Source: Marisimplicoccus sp038147335 | GTDB taxonomy: Bacteria > Bacteroidota > Bacteroidia > Flavobacteriales > Flavobacteriaceae | DNA length: 64,000 nt | Direction of reading: 5' to 3' | Assembly (NCBI GenBank): GCA_038147335.1 | Contig: JAYQTK010000006.1 | Span: 186,001-250,000 of the forward strand | In this document: piece by piece, positions 49,199 through 56,251 of the stretch | Layout of the letters: every line of letters starts with the position of its first letter | Numbering within the stretch: the first letter of the stretch is position 1 | Notes under the pieces: model-generated | Told to the model about the DNA's origin: nothing | Database searches by the model: none | The model's input: the letters and a program-made list of their open reading frames with translations, nothing else | Translations under genes and position numbers: made by a program

Positions 49199-51136
49199 CA
49201 TTTCATCATCAAACTTCTCAGAATCCCTAAGGTTATATGAAAAGAATGAGGAACCTAAAGACCAATGAATGGTATTTGACTCATCATTCCAAGAAGGAAA
49301 CTCACCTCCAATTTTGGTTAATTTTTTTGCAGGAAAAGATGATGATTTTGGGTTTGCTAAAGCTATTTTTAGGGACTCCTTCCCCGTATACGGGATTGTA
49401 AAACTATATATATTATTGCTAACCTTAGCAAGTCCTTCTTTACCATTAGGAGATATCATAACAACACTTGCTGTTGAAGGTGTTTTAGAACTATACGTTG
49501 TGATTCCTGTTACTTTTACAATTTTCTTCTCATCTGTTCCGTCCCATTTAATCGATACTAATCCATTTCTTGAACTATATAGGTAAATTCTATCTTCACC
49601 TTTAACAAAGTGAGGGTATGATCTACCTTTCGAGTCATCTATATAATTTAGCTTACCTCCATTTGATGATATCCACATCAATTTATCACTAGATTTAAAG
49701 GCATATGGACCATAACTTTCTTTGTAACTTCCTTCATCACCCGATATAAATACAATTTTATCCCCGGATTCATTCCAAACAGGAGAAGTAAAGACACCTT
49801 TTTCCTTTATATTTTGACTTTGAGTTAAAAGAACTGGATCTCTTCTCCCATCAGATCTCACCTTATAAATTGAGCCTCCGTCTTTGTTATTCCAAGAAAC
49901 AAAAGCAATTTCTCTTCCATCTGGACTCCAAGCAGGCATTGCTTCAATTGTCTCATCAACAAACTCAGTTAGTCTATTCATTTCTTTAGTATTCAAATCC
50001 ATTACATACAACTTGTTTACTGCTGTAAATGCAATTTTAGATTTATCTGGAGAAATTTTAGCATCTCTAATCTGGGTCGCATTCATTATCTTGTCATCTG
50101 AGATTGCATAGTCAAACTTGAGCTCAGGTCCAACTTCTACTATTTCATCAACCTTGAATGGTATTACAGATGAAGTACCATTCATAATAGATATTTTATT
50201 AATTTTTCCTCCATAAAAAACAATTAAATAGTTACTGTCTGGAGTAAATGACATATTCGGCAAAACACCTAAGGTTGCTTGAGACTCTTGATCATCTTTT
50301 TGAACAGGAAATGCAAGCCATTTTTCTTCACCAGTTTTTAAATCCCTTATTCTCAATGCAGTTTTATCTTCAAATCTTGTTCCATAGACAAGCCATTTTC
50401 CATCTGGGGATAATGTCGGCGTAAATGCAGATCCAAATCTTGATGTTTCTCTTTTAGTTTCTCCTGTTTCTCTGTCATATTTGGATATCTGATACTGAGG
50501 AAAACTAGCATTATATTGCCAAGAATTTCTTCTTTCTGCGTACCAAATATATCTATCATCATGGCTAACTGCAGGCTGAACAATCTTCAAGGAAGAGGGT
50601 TCACCTACTAATTGAACACCAGAACCTCCTTCTTTGTGATACATATGTAATTTTAGATTTCTAAAACCTGTTGATGCAATTATATAGTCACCATCTTTTG
50701 ACCAATCTGCAAATGCTGTTTGGTTATCTTTTCCTTTAGTGATTTGTAGTGAATCATTAGTCTCTAAATCTCTAGTCCATACATTTACATTTCCACTTTT
50801 ATCACTTGTATATACAATTGAATTTCCATCTGGAGAAAATCTTGGATGTGAATCATATGCCATCCCTTTAGTTATTCTCTTTGCGTCACCACCATTCATA
50901 GGTATTGAATAAATATCTCCCAACATATCAAAAACTATAGTACTACCATCCGGGCTAACATCGAGTGAAATCCAAGTACCTGTATCAGTATTAAGTTCAA
51001 AAAATCTATCTGCTTTAATTGGTAGATTTTTATTTTTTTTCGATTCTTTTTTAGCATCATCTTTTTTCTCTTCCTGAGCAAATGAGAAACTTCCAAGTAA
51101 GATAAAAGCTAAAGTTGTATATAATAATCTTTTCAT
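49169..51136 (-). CDS. Secreted TolB-like (PD40) beta-propeller protein, N-terminal half of a split amidohydrolase
   Basis: 655 residues. Signal peptide MKRLLYTTLAFILLGSFSFAQ, a Lys/Glu-rich spacer, then a large beta-propeller made of PD40/TolB-type repeats (SPDGSTIVFDMLGDIYS, SPDGNSIVYTSDKSG, SPDGKWLVYGTRFEDK, SPDGREIAFVSWNN). The propeller fills residues about 40-640. The frame ends EEKKKEEKR at a TGA inside a GAA/AAG tract, then reopens in the same frame as an amidohydrolase. In related proteins a similar charged linker joins the two domains in one chain, so this stop is suspect. Head of the operon leading to M14, the NRAMP-like gene and pxpABC; divergent from the M28 gene. Confidence 0.78.
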   Translation of the reverse strand: MKRLLYTTLAFILLGSFSFAQEEKKDDAKKESKKNKNLPIKADRFFELNTDTGTWISLDVSPDGSTIVFDMLGDIYSIPMNGGDAKRITKGMAYDSHPRFSPDGNSIVYTSDKSGNVNVWTRDLETNDSLQITKGKDNQTAFADWSKDGDYIIASTGFRNLKLHMYHKEGGSGVQLVGEPSSLKIVQPAVSHDDRYIWYAERRNSWQYNASFPQYQISKYDRETGETKRETSRFGSAFTPTLSPDGKWLVYGTRFEDKTALRIRDLKTGEEKWLAFPVQKDDQESQATLGVLPNMSFTPDSNYLIVFYGGKINKISIMNGTSSVIPFKVDEIVEVGPELKFDYAISDDKIMNATQIRDAKISPDKSKIAFTAVNKLYVMDLNTKEMNRLTEFVDETIEAMPAWSPDGREIAFVSWNNKDGGSIYKVRSDGRRDPVLLTQSQNIKEKGVFTSPVWNESGDKIVFISGDEGSYKESYGPYAFKSSDKLMWISSNGGKLNYIDDSKGRSYPHFVKGEDRIYLYSSRNGLVSIKWDGTDEKKIVKVTGITTYSSKTPSTASVVMISPNGKEGLAKVSNNIYSFTIPYTGKESLKIALANPKSSSFPAKKLTKIGGEFPSWNDESNTIHWSLGSSFFSYNLRDSEKFDDEMEEKKKEEKR

Positions 51137-51182
51137 AATTCTAGTTTTTTATAAATATATTGATTTTGAATTCTTTTAACAC

Positions 51183-51210
51183 TTGAAATATAATCATTTA
51201 GTTATATTTG
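51183..51210 (+). promoter_or_regulatory. Promoter of the M28 peptidase gene, TTG-N17-TATATTTG
   Basis: TTG at 51183-51185 and TATATTTG at 51203-51210 are 17 bases apart, matching the Bacteroidota TTG-N17-23-TAnnTTTG consensus. The ATG follows 22 bases after the -7 element. One of the two best promoters in the window. Confidence 0.7.
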
Positions 51211-51232
51211 GACGAATAAAAAATTTATCAAA

Positions 51233-52849
51233 ATGAAAAATCGTATCACTCTTTTATTTTTATTATTTGCATTTAATTTGGCTTTTCCTCAAGGTAAACT
51301 TCAAACAATAAATCAAATAGTTTCAGAAGCAGAAAATAATTCTCAACTTGAAACTTTAGCACATGAGCTAATGGATCAGATTGGACCTAGACTTACAGGG
51401 ACCCCTCAAATGCAATTAGCACATGATTGGGTAGTTAATACATATGCTAAGTGGGACATAAATGCAAAAAATGAACAATTTGGTCAGTGGAGAGCATGGG
51501 AAAGAGGGATAAGTCACATGGATATGATGACTCCTTGGGTGAAATCCTTAGAAGGGCAACAATTATCTTGGAGTGCTAGCACGAAAAAAAATGGAGTTTT
51601 AGCTGAAGCAGTGTTAATACCCTATGAATCAAAAGAAGTTTTTGATGAATGGTTAAAAACAATTAAAGGTAAACATATTTTACTATCCGAAACAGACATC
51701 TCGGGAAGACCCGATTATGATTTAGAGAGGTGGGCAAAAGAGAGCACATTGGAAGAGATCAGAAGATATAGAATTAGTGCTAGAAGTAGATATGTTAGGA
51801 ATCAAAGAAAGACAGGATATAGCAGACAGGATATGATTAAAGCAATTGAAGATGCTAAGCCTGCTTCAATACTAACTAGTAACTGGAGAGGTGGATTTGG
51901 TACTAACACAATTTTTAGTCCTGGATATTATGGAATTAGCCCAAAAACTCCTACTGTTGATCTTAGTATGGAAGATTATGGTCTTTTATATAGACTAGCT
52001 CAAAGCAATCAAAAACCAACACTGAATGTTAACGTGCAATCAAAAGAATTAGGAAAGGTTCCAACATATAATTCCATAGCAAGAATTGAAGGTGTAGAAA
52101 AACCCAACGAGTATATAATTCTATCTGCACATTTAGATACTACAGGTGGTGGAACTGGGGCAACTGACAATGGAACTGGAACTATTGTAATGATGGAAGC
52201 AATGAGAATTTTAAAGAAGATTTACCCAAATCCCAAAAGAACTATAATTGCTGGTCATTGGGGTGCTGAGGAGCAAGGTCTAAATGGATCAAGTGCATTC
52301 GTAGAGGATAATCCTGAAATTGTAAATAATCTTCAAGCTCTCTTTAATCAAGATAATGGGACTGGTAGAACTGTTCAGATAAGTGGTCACGGGTTTACTG
52401 AGGCATATAGATTTATTGGGGATTGGCTTCAATATGTTCCATCTGAGATAAGAGATGAAATTGAGACAGATTTTCCTGGAGTTCCAATTCCATTATTTCA
52501 AAAGGAATCTAACGGAAGAATGGTTAGAGCTGGAGGTTCATCTGATTGGAGAAATTTTGTTTCTTCAGGTGTTCCAGGTTTCAATCTTACTTCATTAGAT
52601 TTTTCTTATGGAGGAAAAAGTAAATATTTTTATACCTGGCACACAAACAGAGACACTTATGATAAGATTGTGTTTGATGATGTTAGAGATAATGCAATTC
52701 TTGTAGCTATATTGACATACCTTGCAAGTGAAGAAGATGAATTAATGCCAAGAGATAGAAGAGTACTTCCTATTAATCCTTTAACTGGAGAAAGAGGAAA
52801 ATGGCCTGCTCTTAGGATTCCTAATAGAGACGGATCTGAAGATAATTAG
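51233..52849 (+). CDS. Secreted M28 family metallopeptidase
   Basis: Exported co-catalytic zinc aminopeptidase-type enzyme of 538 residues. Signal peptide MKNRITLLFLLFAFNLAFPQ. A PA-like insert (about 115-275) precedes the catalytic domain with all metal ligands visible: SAHLDTTGGGTGATDNGTGT (His and bridging Asp), GHWGAEEQGLNG (catalytic Glu and ligand Glu), FNQDNGTG (Asp), and YTWHTNRDTYD (last His). It lies head to head with the TolB-amidohydrolase/M14/pxp operon, 96 bases apart, so both units could be co-regulated. A bacterial glutaminyl cyclase (same fold) is a remote alternative; the PA insert and length favour an aminopeptidase. Confidence 0.88.
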   Translation: MKNRITLLFLLFAFNLAFPQGKLQTINQIVSEAENNSQLETLAHELMDQIGPRLTGTPQMQLAHDWVVNTYAKWDINAKNEQFGQWRAWERGISHMDMMTPWVKSLEGQQLSWSASTKKNGVLAEAVLIPYESKEVFDEWLKTIKGKHILLSETDISGRPDYDLERWAKESTLEEIRRYRISARSRYVRNQRKTGYSRQDMIKAIEDAKPASILTSNWRGGFGTNTIFSPGYYGISPKTPTVDLSMEDYGLLYRLAQSNQKPTLNVNVQSKELGKVPTYNSIARIEGVEKPNEYIILSAHLDTTGGGTGATDNGTGTIVMMEAMRILKKIYPNPKRTIIAGHWGAEEQGLNGSSAFVEDNPEIVNNLQALFNQDNGTGRTVQISGHGFTEAYRFIGDWLQYVPSEIRDEIETDFPGVPIPLFQKESNGRMVRAGGSSDWRNFVSSGVPGFNLTSLDFSYGGKSKYFYTWHTNRDTYDKIVFDDVRDNAILVAILTYLASEEDELMPRDRRVLPINPLTGERGKWPALRIPNRDGSEDN

Positions 52850-52850
52850 T

Positions 52851-53672
52851 ATGGAAAACTTATTATTGCTATTTGAAAATATTTCACCAGTTAATAGAGC
52901 AGTAATAATTATTTCTGGTATTACCTTTTTTTGGGTAATTGAAGGTATTGTGCCTTTTAAATTTCTCAACTATAAGAAATGGATTCATTCAATTCCAAAT
53001 TTTCTATTAACTCTAACAACAATAATTGTAAATTTTTTCTTTGCATTTTTACTAGTTTTCGCCTCTGATTGGTCAAATGAAAATAGTTTTGGAATTATAC
53101 ATTTTATAAACTCATCTACATTAGTAAGTGTAATTATTGGATTGTTATTACTTGATTTAATTGGAGCATATCTACCTCATCTAGTTCAACATAAGGTTAA
53201 ATTATTGTGGCATATACATATTGTTCATCATACTGATCATAAAGTTGACACAACAACTGCAAACAGACATCATCCATTAGAAAGTGTCGTAAGATTTATT
53301 TTTACATTTATTGGAATATTTGTATCAGGAGCTCCTATTGGTCTTGTTCTTCTATATCAATCTATCTCAGTTCTTGCTTCTCAATTTAATCATGCTAATA
53401 TTCAAATCTCTAATAGGCTTGATAATATTTTAAGCTATGTGATAGTGTCTCCAAATATGCATAAGGTTCATCATCACTTTGAATTGCCATATACAGATTC
53501 AAACTATGGAAATATTTTTTCTATTTGGGATAGAATTTTTGGAACCTATATGGAATTAGACAAGAGTAAAATAAAATATGGAGTAGATACTGATCTTGAC
53601 GAGAAGTTAAATTCTAAATTTATTAGCCTGCTGGAGAGGCCATTTAAAAAATGGTATAAATATTTTAGCTGA
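52851..53672 (+). CDS. Sterol desaturase / fatty acid hydroxylase family membrane protein
   Basis: Membrane di-iron oxygenase of 273 residues. Four or five hydrophobic segments surround the histidine clusters: HLVQHKVKLLWHIHIVHHTDHK, NRHHPLE, and NMHKVHHH. These supply the di-iron ligands of the fatty acid hydroxylase superfamily. It begins one base after the M28 stop and may be co-transcribed, though a functional link is not evident. Substrate could be a fatty acid, sterol-like lipid or carotenoid. The 3' end overlaps hisS by 8 bases. Confidence 0.87.
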   Translation: MENLLLLFENISPVNRAVIIISGITFFWVIEGIVPFKFLNYKKWIHSIPNFLLTLTTIIVNFFFAFLLVFASDWSNENSFGIIHFINSSTLVSVIIGLLLLDLIGAYLPHLVQHKVKLLWHIHIVHHTDHKVDTTTANRHHPLESVVRFIFTFIGIFVSGAPIGLVLLYQSISVLASQFNHANIQISNRLDNILSYVIVSPNMHKVHHHFELPYTDSNYGNIFSIWDRIFGTYMELDKSKIKYGVDTDLDEKLNSKFISLLERPFKKWYKYFS

Positions 53673-55044
53673 TTTCTTTAATTTTTTCAGCTAAAGAATC
53701 TATTTGCGTGAATGTTAACTCTTCTCCTTTTGACATATCCTTAACTTTAAAAATATCTTTCTTCAATTCATCATCACCAATAATTACAACAAAGTCAATT
53801 CCTTTTTTATTGGCGTAGTCTAATTGCTTTTTAATTTTAACATCAACAGGATAAATTTCGCAAACAATACCATCTTTCCTTAACTGATTTACAGAGTCAA
53901 TAAAATTCGATATTTTATCAGTCCCAAAATTTAAAAATAAAAATGACTTAGATGAGTCTAATAGATTAGGAAAAAGATTAAGCTCCTCAAGAATTAAAAA
54001 AATCCTATCAAAACCAAAAGATATACCAAAACCACTTAATTTAGGATTATTCTTCTGGACTAGATCGTCATATCTACCTCCTCCCCCAATAGAGCCTAAG
54101 CTGAAGTCTTTGGGAGAGGAAACTTCAACGATAGTCCCGGTATAATACCCCAAACCTCTTGCTAGAGATAAATCAAATTCAATCTCAATATTGTTTAACT
54201 TAAATTGATTACAAGTATTAATTATTTCTTCAATTGAATCAATTGCATTAGAAGGAATATTTTTACTATTGAACTCCTTTCTGACTAAATCAATTTTACT
54301 TTTATTAGAACCCTTGATATTAAGGAAAAAGATAAGTTTATCTATTGACTCAGTCTTCATACCTTTTTTAGATAATTCATCCACTACTCCATCAATGCCA
54401 ATTTTATCAGACTTATCTAGTGTTGAAGAGATTTCAGATAAGCTTTCAAGATTCATAATCTTCGATATACCTTCTAAAATTTCTCTATTATTTATTCTAA
54501 GAACTAGTTTTGGTAATCCAAGATTTTCAAAAACATGGTCATATACTTTAATACACTCAACCTCGTTTAAAAAGTTTTTTTCTCCAATTATATCGACGTC
54601 GCACTGAAGAAATTCTCTATATCTACCCTTTTGAGGTCTATCTGCTCTCCAAACTAATTGAGTTTGAAATCTTTTAAATGGTAGAGTAATTTCATTTAAG
54701 TTTTGTTGCACAAACCTTGACAAAGGTACTGTAAGATCGTACCTAAGGGCCTTATCACTTATAGAATTAGCAAACTTGGATAGCTTTCCATCATTAAGTG
54801 AGCTTATATCTGCTTTTTTTACTTTTTCACCAGAGGATAAAATCTTAAACATTAAAGAATCCTCTTCATCTCCATATTTATCTGTAAGTGTGGATAAATT
54901 TTCAAATGAAGGTGTCTGTATCTCCTGGAAATTAAATGATTTGAAACTGTCTCTTAAAACTTTTAAAAGGTAATTTCTTTTTTTTAATTCTAGTGAAGAA
55001 AAATCTCTTGTTCCCTTTGGTGTATTCAGTTTTTGAGACATCAA
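53665..55044 (-). CDS. hisS: Histidine--tRNA ligase
   Basis: Class II aminoacyl-tRNA synthetase, 459 residues. Motif 1 region ETPSFENLSTLTDKYG, motif 2 KRFQTQLVWRADRPQKGRYREFLQCD, the histidine-specific LARGLGYYTGTIVEV, and motif 3 GFGISFGFDRI are all present; the C-terminal 90 or so residues form the anticodon-binding domain (YPVDVKIKKQLDYANKKGIDFVVIIGDDE). RYDDLV in GGGGRYDDLV is intact. It overlaps the fatty acid hydroxylase gene by 8 bases at its 3' end and lies 40 bases downstream of rplI, so it may be read from the ribosomal operon. Confidence 0.96.
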   Translation of the reverse strand: MMSQKLNTPKGTRDFSSLELKKRNYLLKVLRDSFKSFNFQEIQTPSFENLSTLTDKYGDEEDSLMFKILSSGEKVKKADISSLNDGKLSKFANSISDKALRYDLTVPLSRFVQQNLNEITLPFKRFQTQLVWRADRPQKGRYREFLQCDVDIIGEKNFLNEVECIKVYDHVFENLGLPKLVLRINNREILEGISKIMNLESLSEISSTLDKSDKIGIDGVVDELSKKGMKTESIDKLIFFLNIKGSNKSKIDLVRKEFNSKNIPSNAIDSIEEIINTCNQFKLNNIEIEFDLSLARGLGYYTGTIVEVSSPKDFSLGSIGGGGRYDDLVQKNNPKLSGFGISFGFDRIFLILEELNLFPNLLDSSKSFLFLNFGTDKISNFIDSVNQLRKDGIVCEIYPVDVKIKKQLDYANKKGIDFVVIIGDDELKKDIFKVKDMSKGEELTFTQIDSLAEKIKEIS

Positions 55045-55084
55045 AAATTTATTTGATAATCAAGTGAACAATAAAGTTATGAAA

Positions 55085-55537
55085 TTATTTCTTTTCGGCT
55101 AGAAGCTCGAAATTTAATTGAGTGGAAACTTCTCTATGAAGCCTTATAGATGCCTGATATTTTCCTATTCTTTTAATGGATTTACCTGGAATTGAAATAT
55201 TTTCTTTTTCTACTTCAATTTTTTTACCAACTAAGCCTTTAGCAACATCAGCGTTAGATATTGAACCAAAAAGTTTTCCATCTGGACCAACTTTTGCAGA
55301 AATTTTAAGATCAAGTTTAGAAATTTTTGCAGCTAACTTCTCAGCATCGTCAATTATAGACTTTTCCTTAAAAGCCTTTTGTTTTAGATTTTCAGCTAAA
55401 ACTTTTTTGGCAGACTCAGTTGCTAAAACAGCTTTTCCTGTTGGTATAAGAAAGTTTCTACCATATCCAGCCTTAACTATTACAATTTCATCTTTAAAAC
55501 CTACGTTAGCAACGTTCTCTTTTAGTATAATCTCCAT
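55085..55537 (-). CDS. rplI: 50S ribosomal protein L9
   Basis: Binds 23S rRNA domain V near the L1 stalk. 150 residues: N-terminal domain with the conserved LKENVANVGFKDEIVIVKAGYGRNFLIPTGKA, connecting helix (KVLAENLKQKAFKEKSIIDDAEKLAAK), and C-terminal domain (AKVGPDGKLFGSISNADVA). Third gene of the rpsF-rpsR-rplI operon, 2 bases after rpsR. Confidence 0.97.
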   Translation of the reverse strand: MEIILKENVANVGFKDEIVIVKAGYGRNFLIPTGKAVLATESAKKVLAENLKQKAFKEKSIIDDAEKLAAKISKLDLKISAKVGPDGKLFGSISNADVAKGLVGKKIEVEKENISIPGKSIKRIGKYQASIRLHREVSTQLNFELLAEKK

Positions 55538-55539
55538 AA

Positions 55540-55836
55540 TTATTTTAATAAGTCTCCAACATATGGCAATAAAGCTAAGTGTCTAGCTCTCTTTACTGCT
55601 GTAGCAACTTTTCTTTGATATTTTAGTGAAGTACCTGTTAACCTTCTTGGCAAAATTTTTCCCTGCTCATTAATGAATCTGTTTAAAAAATCTGGATCTT
55701 TATAATCAACATATTTAATACCTGATCTTCTAAACATGCAATATTTCTTTGCTTTAGAAGTATTGATATCTAAAGGAGAAAGATATCTAATCTCACCCTC
55801 ATTTTTAATTTTTGATTGCTCATCAATGCCTGCCAT
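55540..55836 (-). CDS. rpsR: 30S ribosomal protein S18
   Basis: Pairs with S6 on the small-subunit platform. 98 residues, with an N-terminal extension typical of this phylum and the core YCMFRRSGIKYVDYKDPDFL, ILPRRLTGTSLKYQRKV, AVKRARHLALLPYV. Spacing of 2 bases on each side to rpsF and rplI. Only one Cys remains of the zinc-binding set found in some bacteria, so this is a zinc-independent form. Confidence 0.97.
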   Translation of the reverse strand: MAGIDEQSKIKNEGEIRYLSPLDINTSKAKKYCMFRRSGIKYVDYKDPDFLNRFINEQGKILPRRLTGTSLKYQRKVATAVKRARHLALLPYVGDLLK

Positions 55837-55838
55837 AA

Positions 55839-56180
55839 TTAACTAGCTTTTTTTGTATTTCTATTTCTTCTTTTTTCTGCCCACTCAATAGCATCTTTTT
55901 CAAGAGTCACTGTTAAGTATCTCATAATGGTTTCATCTCTTTTAAACTCAACTTCTAGAGATGAGACAGTATCTGCAGGAGCAGTATATTCAATAAGATT
56001 ATAAAATCCACTGTTTTTATTTTGAATAGTATATGCTAACTTTTTTAAACCCCAAATTTCTTTACTTACAATCTTAGCACCATTAGACTTTAAATACTTC
56101 TCGTATTTGTCTACTGCTTTTTCAACTTGCTCTTCAGAAAGTGCAGGGTTTAAAATAAATACTGTTTCGTAGTTTTTCAT
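55839..56180 (-). CDS. rpsF: 30S ribosomal protein S6
   Basis: Small-subunit platform protein and S18 partner. 113 residues, begins MKNYETVFILNPALSEEQVEK and carries GLKKLAYTIQNKNSGFYNLIEYTA and FKRDETIMRYLTVTLEKDA, normal for the family. First gene of the operon; promoter at 56198-56228. Confidence 0.97.
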   Translation of the reverse strand: MKNYETVFILNPALSEEQVEKAVDKYEKYLKSNGAKIVSKEIWGLKKLAYTIQNKNSGFYNLIEYTAPADTVSSLEVEFKRDETIMRYLTVTLEKDAIEWAEKRRNRNTKKAS

Positions 56181-56197
56181 CTTAAAATCTTAGGCCG

Positions 56198-56228
56198 CAA
56201 AATTAGGTTTTTATATAATATCTGCCAA
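56198..56228 (-). promoter_or_regulatory. Promoter of the rpsF-rpsR-rplI operon, TTG-N20-TAATTTTG
   Basis: On the minus strand TTG (56228-56226) and TAATTTTG (56205-56198) are 20 bases apart, a good match to the Bacteroidota consensus. It ends 17 bases before the rpsF ATG. TAAATTTG at 56233-56226 is a second, overlapping -7-like match. Confidence 0.65.
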
Positions 56229-56251
56229 ATTTATTTTAAGTAAACTATATT

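Noticed and set aside
48969..49268. Plus-strand ORF with long serine/phenylalanine runs over the purine tract
   Set aside because: It is the complement of GAA/AAG repeats of the TolB-amidohydrolase linker and has no independent support.
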